DNA from: Erpobdella octoculata | Taxonomy: Eukaryota > Annelida > Clitellata > Hirudinida > Erpobdellidae | NCBI GenBank assembly: GCA_963978895.1 | Contig: OZ022239.1 | Location: 17,922,389-17,986,388 of the forward strand | Direction of reading: 5' to 3' | Length of the DNA: 64,000 bases | Shown: positions 29,520 to 64,000 of the stretch, piece after piece | How positions within the stretch are numbered: position 1 is the stretch's first letter | Layout of the letters: every line of letters begins with the position of its first letter | The notes under the pieces: generated by a model | Database searches by the model: none | What the model was told of the DNA's origin: nothing | What the model saw: the letters and a program-made list of their open reading frames with translations, nothing else | Translations under genes and position numbers: made by a program

Positions 29520-30852
29520 TGACTGACTGACTGACTGACTGACTGACTGACTGACTGACTGACTGACTGACTGACTGACTGACTGACTGACTGACAGATG
29601 ACTGACTGATAATCAACGCCGAGCTCAAACGCCTCATCCTAGGAACGTGAAATTTGGAACTTATATTACTTTTATAGCGTAAACATCCGCTAAGAAAGGA
29701 TTTTTGAAAATTTTGCTCATGAGGGGAAGAAACTGGAAAACAAACTTTTTTCTAAAACAATGTATATCTCGAAAACCAAAAATGAGGAGATTTTGAAATT
29801 TGGTATATGGATTCTTCTTAAAAAATAAAAAGATAGGTGTTTCACCATTTTTTGAAAATTCGGTTTCCCGGACCTCAAATGTGGGTTGGAAAATTGGGTT
29901 ATTTGGTTTTTAAAGTAGCTGCAAATCAAAAACTGTGAATGCTACAGGAGTAAAAATTAGTATTTAGTTTCTACTCCAAAAATAATGAAATATGTGTTTT
30001 AGCATTTTTTGAAAATTTGATTTCCAGGACTTCAAATGTGGGGTGGAAAATAGGGTTATTTGTTTTTTAAAGTAACTGCTACTCAAAAACTGTAAAAACC
30101 ACAGATTTAAAAATTAGTATTTAGTTTCTATTCTAAAAATAAAGATATATGGGTTTCACCATTTTTTATAAATTTGGTTTCCAGGACCTCAAATGTGGGG
30201 TGAAAAATTGGGTTACTTGGTTTTTAAAGTAACTGCTACTCAAAAACTGTAAATGCTACAAAAGTAAAAATTAGTATTTAGTTTCTACTCAAAAAATAAT
30301 GATATAAGTGTTTCAACATTTTTTAAAAAATTTGGTTTCCAGGACCTCAAATGTGGGGTGGAAATAAGGTTATTTGATTTCAAAATAACTGCTACTCAAA
30401 AACTGTAAGTGCTACAAATGTAAAAATTAGTATTTTGAAGGTTTGTGCCGGTTAAAAGTAGCTAAGTCCAGTTTATCACCGGTTGGGCCAAGCCGTTGTT
30501 TTAGAGTCTTCACACGGGCCAGGCCAAACCTTAAATCAAAGTGGGACGGGCCGAGGTTTTTCACCAAGTTTATTTTAGTGATTTTAGGGTCTTCAGTTGG
30601 GGCGGGCCAAACCTAAAGTCAAGGTGGGACGGGCCGAAGTTTTTCATCAAGTATATAGAACTTCTAGGCCTGTAAGAATGGGCCGGGCCTAATTCAAATG
30701 GGTTGTTCCGGGCCAGGAGTTTAGGTTTTTAAAACGGGCTGGGCTAAGTTGTCGACGGGCCGAGCCGAGACCTAAAAAATTTATCTCTACTATGGATGCA
30801 CGGTTCAAACTCCCTAATTTCATGCGAGCGAAGCCGCTACGGGCACTGCTAG
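29451..30852 (+). mobile_element. complete non-autonomous satellite Helitron, 1.4 kb
   Basis: Plus strand: A|TCTATATATATAAAAGAACA at 29451, (GACT)n expanded to about 30 copies (29476-29595), about four 157-bp satellite units (landmarks near 29926, 30082, 30238 and 30396), the CGGGCC-rich subterminal region and a 3' hairpin, then CTAG at 30849-30852 followed by T. It belongs to the same family as 25630-27524 but has half the satellite units and 15 times the GACT units. Confidence 0.88.
29476..29595. repeat. (GACT)n tetranucleotide inside the Helitron 5' end
   Basis: About 30 units with one GACA. It lies some 25 bp inside the Helitron 5' terminus. Confidence 0.95.
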
Positions 30853-31290
30853 TATAAATACAAATATAAATTATTTTTCCTCACTTCAGATAAAGCTTAC
30901 AACTCCAAAATTAATGAGAAAGCTGCCAAAGTTGAAAAAGAAAGACAGAAACTAGAAAGACAAAAGATTGCAAAAAAGAAGCTTTCAAAAAAGGTGGTCG
31001 TTAGCAATCATAAAAAAACTTAGTTATCAAAAAGCAAAACTACAAAAAATAAACGACAAAAACATGAAACAAATTGGCAGTGCATAAAATGCAAGAGATT
31101 GGATTTTTATGCTGAAAACTCCAAGTACGGTGATGATTGGGTCTAATGAGTTAAATGTGCCAAAATTCGGTGCCACATCTTATGTGCAAGTAATTGTGGA
31201 ATATTTGATAACGTTGATTTAAATGGAGATTTGATTTGTTCATCGTGTTTAAATATACTAGACAGTGAAACGAGAAAAAAACGATAGAAA

Positions 31291-31663
31291 ATAAGACTCT
31301 TCCGTGTTTTAACTTCCAAACTGGGACTGTTCAAGCTAAATTCTAACAGCTCGACAACTTGTGTGATTTTGGGCTGCGAGATATTTTTATGGCTACAAGA
31401 ATAACTTAAAGAGATTGCGTTTAATATGGGAAATCGTTTTCTTTCCTAAACCGTACCTTCAGCTGGTTGATGAAATAGTCCAAGAATGAAATGAAAATAT
31501 TTTTCTGTACTTTTTTTCTGGACCATCGGTGAAAAGATTTAGATTGTAATTCTTTTTTCTTGGATTTGTAAGTTTTTGCCGATTATTATGTAACTTCTGA
31601 TGCACTGATGAAAACTCAATAAATAAATACATTTCATCCGCAATGCCTCCTTTTCTGAAAGCA
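31291..31663. other. non-coding AT-rich sequence
   Basis: Nothing recognised apart from stops terminating the transposase relic. Confidence 0.4.
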
Positions 31664-32063
31664 AATTTTTACATCATAAAAAATACATTTAAAAAAACCA
31701 ACGTTTTTCTTGCGCTCTAAAAAGTATAAAATAATATTCCTATGAGACTGGCCGAATTTCTGAATAACTTGGTCACATTATGGTAACATACTTTATAACA
31801 ATTCCTAATTCATATACAACAAAAAAACGTTGAGCGCATTATTTTTTTAAACTATTTGTTTTACTAAAGTTTTGATGTTGTAGCCTATATGCGCCCAACT
31901 TTTTTCATTGTGTATGAATTAGAAACTGTTATAAAGTATGTTACCCATATTGGGACCACGTTATTCAGAAATTCTGCCAGGCTCATAGGAATATTGTTTA
32001 ATACTTTTTATGGGGCAGGAAAAACGTTGTTTTAAAAAAATGTATTTTTTATGATGTAAAAAT
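31664..32063. mobile_element. foldback element with about 190-bp inverted arms
   Basis: The left arm from aatttttacatcataaaaa (31664) to about 31855 matches the reverse complement of about 31880-32063, including cctatgag...ctggc and gtaacatactttataacaa. The arms differ at scattered positions and enclose a short unpaired centre. No coding frame; a MITE or foldback transposon. Confidence 0.75.
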
Positions 32064-33334
32064 TATTTTCTACTTTTTCGTTTTTGATGGGTGGAATTTG
32101 GTAAGAATTTGAGTTTTTAGATTAAATGTATTTTTACTTTTCACTTTTTATTTTAGCCCGTTGAATTTAAAATATAATAACTTTTTTACTTTTTAGTTTT
32201 TTCGCTAGGTGGCAATATATGATCTATGGGGGCGATGTTTAAAAAACACCATCGCATTGGATTCGCGGACAGACAAACGAACAGACAAGATTGTGACCTA
32301 ATATAAACATTGTAAAAAAACATTGTGGATGCAAAATTCCAAACAGCCATAACCTGTGCTATGCCAGTTTTGATGTTCTGCATAAAACCCTACAGAAACC
32401 TGATGTCATGCTCATTGTTCTTAGCGAGGCGTTTTCTGCGTTCTGCTAGCAAGAACAATTTCATCCCCATCCGGTCTTAGCCTCCAATTTGGCAACCGAC
32501 CTTTCGCCATCTCGAATCCGGTTTTATGGAAAAACTTGACTGAGTATGGTTGTCACTCAATCGACTCTAAACAGTAAACAGTTTAAAACCAGACTAAATA
32601 AAGGCTATTCTCTTGAAAAGTTACCTTTATTTTTTAAATGCTTTTATTTAACTTCAATCATCTCTCTGTTTGTTTGTCTGTGATGATCAAATCTTAGAAA
32701 CTAAAATTCACCCACTCTTCGACCATCTAGAGCTCTAAAACTTTCAGGAAAGCTTTATTCTAGACGACAGTACATGAATTAAATGTTTCCGACATGAATT
32801 AGGCATTAAAAAATTTGAATTTCAAGTTTACCGTTACAGGTGAACGCAAATTCGACTAATGTTCATCTACGTAGAGCTTTGAAACTTTGAGAATAGCTGT
32901 ATTCTTGATAACAATATATGAATAAAGTGTTTTAGATAACAACTAATCCATAAATCGAGTTAAATTTATGATATTTGATTTCATATGAAAGAAATAAACA
33001 TTGTACAAGATTGAGCGTAAATTTTAGTTCGTTGCCTCAGATAAAGAGGTAAATAAAAGCTTTTTTTAATTTATTTTTTATCTTTACTTGTTCACTAACG
33101 ACTACGCGCTTCTGCGGAAGGCTTTAATAATAATTTAATGAATTAAAAAAGTTAAAATATAAGCTTATAATTAAAAAGAAATCAGAACAATTTCTTATAA
33201 TATATACATGACAAATATGAAGAATATGTAGATTCGTAATATTATTTTAGCGAACATACTTATTCACCGGCATATTTTAATTTGTTTATTAGTTCTGTTG
33301 CCGTGTTCTGTTGCTCGGTGCTGTGCGGCTCAAG
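32064..33334. other. upstream flank of the synaptojanin gene
   Basis: AT-rich with no recognisable exon or clear core promoter. A short gacagacaaacgaacagacaag run at about 32270 resembles ends of other repeats here. The 5' UTR presumably lies in the last 100 bases before 33335. Confidence 0.4.
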
Positions 33335-59369
<26,035 letters not shown>

Positions 59370-59689
59370 GTGTGCTTTTTGTTTTATTAGTGCTCAATTG
59401 TTTCAGTGTTTTTTGATTATCTGTTTTTTTACTAGTTATCAATCAAAAATACTAAAATTTTATAAAGAATTGTAGGTCTCAATATTCTCTAGAGAAGAAA
59501 TACCGTATTTTTTCGCATATAACGCGCGTACACAGATAACGCGCCCCCGCAGATAACGAGCGTTGGTATGAAAGATTGGTATAACGCGCACACGAATATA
59601 ACACACATATGTAAGTAAATTCCAGTATAACGTGCGTAAGTTTGATTCTTTTCATTGAATTGATTTATTTGATTTGGTTCATTTTGATG
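59370..59689. other. intron or 3' flank of synaptojanin
   Basis: Contains a degenerate ATAACGCGC-type repeat (59500-59640; ccgtattttttcgcatataacgcgcg onward), probably a MITE interior. No exon found. Confidence 0.4.
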
Positions 59690-60016
59690 ATCTGTTCAAT
59701 TAACGCTTTTGTTGAGCCAATCCATGTTGGCAACTTGCAGATAAGGCTAACGGCGTATACGGTGTTTTACGGCGCCGCTGCCAGCCCCGCATACTACTCA
59801 ATAGCTCAACAAGTGCACGAAGGACTTTAACCCCCAAACTGAAGTTGGTACTCATTTATCGACCACTAAAGAATGAAACGCTGAGTTGACGTGAGCACAT
59901 GTCAGTTTGTGAGTTAGTTTTTTGTTCAAGGAAATTACGTGCCCAGACCGGGAATCAAACCCAGGTCCTCCGACTCTCAAAAGCCGGTGTCTATACCACT
60001 AGACCAGTAGCACATC
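59690..60016 (-). mobile_element. tRNA-derived SINE
   Basis: Minus strand: a tRNA-like head at 60014-59939 with A box TGGTCTAGTGG (60007-59997) and B box GGTTTGATTCC (59961-59951) at normal spacing, but an acceptor stem that pairs only at its outer end. The body continues with gtcgataaatgagtacc (near 59860-59845), a motif I associate with SINE bodies, to about 59690. Not a functional tRNA. Direct repeats not identified. Confidence 0.7.
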
Positions 60017-60018
60017 CC

Positions 60019-60020
<2 letters not shown>

Positions 60021-60071
<51 letters not shown>
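60021..60071. repeat. (TA)n at the 5' side of PLE D
   Basis: About 25 TA dinucleotides. Confidence 0.93.
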
Positions 60072-60075
<4 letters not shown>

Positions 60076-60447
60076 ACGCTACTTAGTTTGCGTCATGCGA
60101 TGAGTGCGTATTGCGACATGTAGTGGCTTATATGTTTACGTTTGTATTTTTACTTTTATTTTAAAATAGTTATTTTTATACTGTCCATCGTCTTTTCCAT
60201 ACTTTAAACAAACTAAACTTAATATTACACATATATTATCTTTTTATTCCACCTGTTCCGCACACTTATAGCTAGATACTAACTGGTTTTGTTTACATTA
60301 CCGAGACGGTTTGATTTCAGTTGTACTACTTAATTAATTTCTTACGTTGCGTAATCGTTCCGTATTGTCTGAGGTCGTTTGATTTTGATATTATTCTGTT
60401 TCATTTCTGTCTACTATTTACTTGTCCTCTTTTCTACTGCTCACATG

Positions 60448-60492
60448 GGGCTCTGAAGATGGAAAGTTTCTTTTCGAAACTGCGGTCAGCCC
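60448..60492 (+). ncRNA. hammerhead ribozyme D (small stem III, PLE type)
   Basis: Stem I GGGCT (60448-60452) with AGCCC (60488-60492); core CTGAAGA 60453-60459; unpaired T 60460; stem II GGAAAG-TTT-CTTTTC 60461-60475 (one G-U); GAAA 60476-60479; stem III ACTGCGGT 60479-60486, nearly palindromic; C17 at 60487. Confidence 0.82.
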
Positions 60493-60658
60493 AAGTAGAG
60501 ATATAAATAAAATGGCAGACATTAAAAAAGGTTGTTTGTTTTCGTAATTTCGCTTAATTGAAAATATTTTGCACAAACTTATAAACGCCAAATGGGTCGT
60601 AGTTTTTAACGGAGCATGTCTAAAAGAACAAATTACGCCAAAATACGTTCAAAATAAA
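60458..60658 (+). pseudogene. PLE N-terminal reading-frame start (repeat copy D), decayed
   Basis: ATG at 60459-60461 inside the ribozyme core reads MESFFSKLRSAQVEI and stops. Later in another frame the conserved HKLINAKWVVVFNGACLKEQ and ITPKYVQNK is kept. Confidence 0.6.
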
Positions 60659-60683
60659 ATATATATATATATATATATATATT
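60659..60683. repeat. (TA)n at the 3' end of PLE D
   Basis: About 12 TA dinucleotides, directly followed by the putative end of a gypsy-type LTR. Confidence 0.9.
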
Positions 60684-60905
60684 GTCGTAATATCGATATC
60701 TTTACTCAGGTTCTTTAGAAATGGTCCAAAATTTATTAGAAGAAATACACACTTAAAAAAACTTGTGTCTTAGTAACTGTAATTAAGACTGGTTGATTGA
60801 AGTTATGTAATCACTGAACTCTATATTTTTATATGCTTTCTTAGTTCATAAAGTCTTTCTGAGGTTAATAAGCTTTAATAACAAAATTATAAGCCGTAGA
60901 TATAA
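60684..60905 (-). mobile_element. putative 3' LTR of a Ty3/gypsy element
   Basis: Minus strand: a purine tract aaaaaggggg (about 60905-60915) just downstream of the integrase stop, then about 220 bp with a tataaaa box and aataaa, ending attacgaca at (TA)n. A second LTR is not in the window, so the borders are inferred. Confidence 0.4.
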
Positions 60906-60960
60906 AACTACCCCCTTTTTAATCCTGTTCGTCCCGAACAGTTCCATTGCCTCCATACTA

Positions 60961-61158
60961 TTTGGCTAGGCCGTCAACATGAATTACTTTCATCTTAGTA
61001 CGTAGGCCCTTTTGAATCCGGTAGATGACATCATTGATCTTTTTAATAATTCGATATGGTCCTTCCCAGTCTTGTTGAAGTTTAGGTGATTTCCCAATTT
61101 TGCGTTGTGGATTGTAGAACCACACCAAATCATTTTCTTTAAACTCTTTCATATTTGA
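60961..61158 (-). pseudogene. Ty3/gypsy integrase C-terminal fragment
   Basis: 64 codons open on the minus strand: the chromatin-proximal tail typical of gypsy integrases, with NDLVWFYNPQRKIGKSPKL, DWEGPYRIIKK and VIHVDGLAK before the stop. The 5' side is cut by the Helitron whose 3' end is at 61159. The rest of the polyprotein is absent from the window. Confidence 0.8.
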
Positions 61159-62709
61159 CTAGCAGTGCCCGTAGCGGCTTCGCTCGCATGAAATTAGAGA
61201 GTTTGAACCGTGCATCCATAGTAGGGATCATTTTTTTAGGTCTCGGCTCGGCCCGTCGACAAATTAGCCCAGCCCGTTTTAAAAACCCAAACTCCTGGCC
61301 CGGCACAGCCCGTCTGAATTAGGCCCGGCCCATTTTTACAGGCCTAGAAGTTCTATATACTTGATGAAAAACTTCGGCCCGTCCCACCTTGACCTCAGGT
61401 TTGACCCGGCCAAACTGAAGACCCTAAAATCACTAAAATATCTATATACTTGGTGAAAAACCTCGGCCCGTCCCACTTTGATTTAAGGTTTGGCCTGGCC
61501 CGTGTGAAGACTCTAAAATAACGGCTTGGCCCGGCCGATGATAAACTGGACTTAGCTACTTTTAACCGGCACAAAACTTCAAAATACTAATTTTTACATT
61601 TGTAACACTTACAGTTTGTGAGTAGCAGTTATTTTGAAATCAAATAACCCTTATTTCCACCCCACATTTGAGGTCCTGAAAACCAATTTTTCAAAAAATG
61701 CTAAAACACGAATTTCATTATTTTTGGAGTAGAAACTTAATACTAATTTTTACTTCTGTAGCATTAACAGTTTTTGAGTAGCAGCTACTTTAAAAACCAA
61801 ATAACCCAAAAAATGATGAAACACGTATATCTTTTTTTTTAGTAGATACTAAGAATTAATTTTTACATCTGTGGCAATTACAGTTGTTGAGTAGCAGTTA
61901 CTTTAGAAACCAAATAACCCTATTTTCCACCCCACATTTGAAGTCCTGGAAACCAAATTTTCAAAAAATTGTGAAACACGTATATCATTATTTTTACAGT
62001 TGAAACTAAATACTAATTTTTACTTTTGTAGCATTAACAGTTTTTGAGTAGAAGCTACTTTAAAAACCAAATAACCCAATTTTCCAACCCACATTTGAGG
62101 TCCGGGAAACCAAATTTGTATAAAATGGTGAAACACGTATATCTTTATTTTTAGAAAAGAAACTAAATAATAATTTTTACATCTGTGGTATTTACTGTTT
62201 TTAAGTAGCAGTTACTATAAAAGACAATTAGCCCTATTTTCCACCCCACATTTGAAGTCCTGGAAACCAAATTTTCAGAAAATGCTAAAACACGTATTTC
62301 ATTATTTTTGGAGTAGAAACTAAATACTAATTTTTACTCCTGTAGCATTAACAGTTTTTGAGTAGAAGCTACTTTAAAAACCAAATAACCCAATTTTCCA
62401 ACCCACATTTGAGGTCCGGGAAACCGAATTTTCAAAAAATGGTGAAACACGTATTTTTTTATTTTTCAAAAAAAATCTATATACCAAATTTCAGAAAAAA
62501 TATTTAGAAAAATTTTTTAGAAAAAAGTTTGTTTTCCAGTTTTTTCCCCTCAGGAGCAAAATTTTCAAAAATCCTTTCTTAACGGATGTTTACGCTATAA
62601 AAGTAATATAAGTTCCAAATTTCACGTTCCTAGGATGAGGCGTTTGAGCTCGGCGCTGATTATCAGTCAGTCATCTGTCAGTCAGGACATGTTCTTTTAT
62701 ATATATAGA
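61159..62709 (-). mobile_element. complete non-autonomous satellite Helitron, 1.55 kb
   Basis: CTAG at 61159-61162 with A before it, the same hairpin and CGGCCCGTCC-rich region, about six satellite units (near 61610, 61768, 61880, 62038, 62198 and 62346), interrupted (CAGT) repeats at 62664-62685, and the 5' end complement ...cttttatatatataga at 62709 followed by T. Confidence 0.85.
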
Positions 62710-62726
62710 TATATATATATATTACC

Positions 62727-64000
62727 ACTTACAGTTTTTGAGTAGCAGTAATTTTTAAAATCAAATAACTCTATTTTGCACCTTACATTTGAGGTCCTGG
62801 AAACCAAGTTTTTCAAAAAATGCTAAAACACGTATTTTATTATTTTTGGAGTAGAAACTAAATACTAATTTTTACTTCTGTAGCATTAACAGTTTTTGAG
62901 TAGCAGCTACTTTAAAAACCAAATAACCCAAAAAATGATGAAACACGTATATCTTTTTTTTTGAGTAGATACTAAGTATTAATTTTGTAAAAAATGGTGA
63001 AGCATATCTTTATTTTTAGAAAAGAAACTAAATAATAATTTTTACATCTGTGGTATTTACTGTTTTTGAGTAGCAGTTACTATAAAAGACAATTAGTCCT
63101 ATTTTCCACCCCACATTTGAAGTCCTGGAAACCAAATTTTCAAAATATGCTAAAACACGTATTTTATTATTTTTGGAGTAGAAACTAAATACTAATTTTT
63201 ACTCCTGTAGCATTAACAGTTTTTGAGTAGAAGCTACTTTAAAAACCAAATAACCCAAAAAATGATAAAACACGTATATTTTTTTTTTTAGTAGATACTA
63301 AGTATTAATTTTTACATCTGTGGCAATTACAGTTGTTGAGTAGCAGTTACTTTAAAAACCAAATAACCCTATTTTCCACCCCACATTTGAAGTCCTGGAA
63401 ACCAAATTTTCAAAAAATGGTGAAACACGTATTTCATTATTTTTGGAGTAGAAACTAAATACTAATTTTTACTCCTGTAGCATTCACAGTTTTTGAGTAG
63501 CAGCTACTTTAAAAACCAAATAACCCAATTTTCCAACCCACATTTGAGGTCCGGGAAACCAAATTTGTGAAAAATGGTGAAACACGTATATCTTTATTTT
63601 TAGAAAAGAAACTAAATAATAATTTTTACATCTGTGGTATTTACTGTTTTTGAGTAGCTGTTACTATAAAAGACAAATAGCCCTATTTACCACCCAACAT
63701 TTGAAGTCCTGGAAACCAAATTTTCAAAAAATGCTAAAACACGTATTTCATTATTTTTGGAGTAGAAACTAAATACTAATTTTTACTCCTGTAGCATTAA
63801 CAGTTTTTGAGTAGAAGCTACTTTAAAAACCAAATAACCCAATTTTCCAACCCACATTTGAGGTCCGGGAAACCGAATTTTCAAAAAATGGTGAAACACG
63901 TATCTTTTTATTTTTCAAAAAGAATCTATATACCAAATTTCAGAAAAAAATTTTAGAAAAAATTTTTAGAAAAAAGTTTGTTTTCCAGTTTTTTCCCCTC
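62727..64000 (-). mobile_element. satellite Helitron, 3' truncated, running off the window
   Basis: Begins inside a satellite unit and holds at least eight units (near 62741, 62889, 63061, 63216, 63330, 63485, 63646 and 63800). The last bases reach the conserved region before the 5' terminus, ttttccagttttttcccctc. Confidence 0.8.

Larger units (their letters stand above)
29170..31290 (+). pseudogene. DNA-transposase C-terminal relic split by a Helitron
   Basis: Left part, about 29200-29450: open frame with acidic/Asn-rich sequence ending NPFDSDFDIMFYPALQICKK. The Helitron 29451-30852 interrupts it. After an acceptor-like ttcag (30888) the frame resumes DKAYNSKINEKAAKVEKERQ..., and at about 31078-31245 shows WQCIKCKRLDFYAENSK, then CVKCAK, CHILCASNCG and CSSC: a cysteine/histidine cluster like the C-terminal zinc-binding tail of pogo/Tigger-type DDE transposases. 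Stops interrupt it. Family assignment is tentative. Confidence 0.4.
60072..60658 (+). mobile_element. Penelope-like element D (short)
   Basis: (TA)n, about 370 nt of AT-rich sequence ending in a hammerhead ribozyme (60448-60492), a decayed N-terminal frame start, then a break near an Asn codon into (TA)n. The C-terminal protein tail is not recognisable in this copy. Confidence 0.65.

Noticed and set aside
59939..60014. A functional tRNA gene
   Set aside because: A and B boxes are good, but the inner acceptor stem does not pair and the anticodon loop does not have the normal seven bases; it continues into a SINE body.
61159..64000. CRISPR-like regularly spaced repeats
   Set aside because: Units are contiguous 157-bp satellites inside Helitrons in a eukaryotic genome, with no short repeat/spacer structure.

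Overview
The window is nuclear DNA of an animal, almost certainly an invertebrate. It is AT-rich, has long spliced introns with GT/AG borders, and is packed with microsatellites and mobile elements. The phylum cannot be fixed from the sequence. A 200-base run of N (22619-22818) marks an assembly gap.

Two host genes can be reconstructed. On the + strand, 33335-59369 carries 24 in-frame exons (3594 nt, 1198 codons) of a synaptojanin: an N-terminal SAC phosphatase with the C-x5-R motif, a central inositol polyphosphate 5-phosphatase with all signature motifs, an RRM-like module and the start of a proline-rich tail. The last exon or exons are not identified. On the - strand, 8187 down to 2640 carries five exons whose phases join without a break (1086 nt, 362 codons). 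They encode an unrecognised protein with an N-terminal signal/anchor segment, a lysine-rich middle and a Pro/Gln/Tyr-rich part. Its 3' end is not seen.

The rest is mobile and simple-sequence DNA. From 8.3 to 13.9 kb there are satellite-carrying Helitron fragments and the remains of an autonomous Helitron helicase. From 13.9 to 15.1 kb lies a Penelope-like element (PLE) with a GIY-YIG domain. From 15 to 18 kb there is microsatellite-rich DNA. From 18.65 to 22.15 kb an apparently intact LINE with a restriction-like endonuclease is bracketed by (TATG)n on both sides. From 25.6 to 30.9 kb there are complete Helitrons, a tandem 18-bp minisatellite and a DNA-transposase relic. The synaptojanin introns hold an RTE-like LINE, a CR1/L2-like LINE, two more PLEs, Helitrons, and several hAT elements (three with visible 8-bp duplications). 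From 59.4 kb on there is a tRNA-derived SINE, a fourth PLE, a Ty3/gypsy integrase tail and two more satellite Helitrons, the last running off the end.

The most striking result is a set of four hammerhead ribozymes (14168-14209 -, 40258-40310 +, 49465-49508 -, 60448-60492 +). Each belongs to a PLE remnant. In each, the ribozyme core contains the ATG that begins the element's own N-terminal reading frame. Each copy breaks off at or within about a codon of the same Asn codon, next to a (TA)n array, and is also bounded by (TA)n on its other side. Together with the LINE seated in (TATG)n, this suggests that two unrelated retroelement types here are tied to microsatellites.
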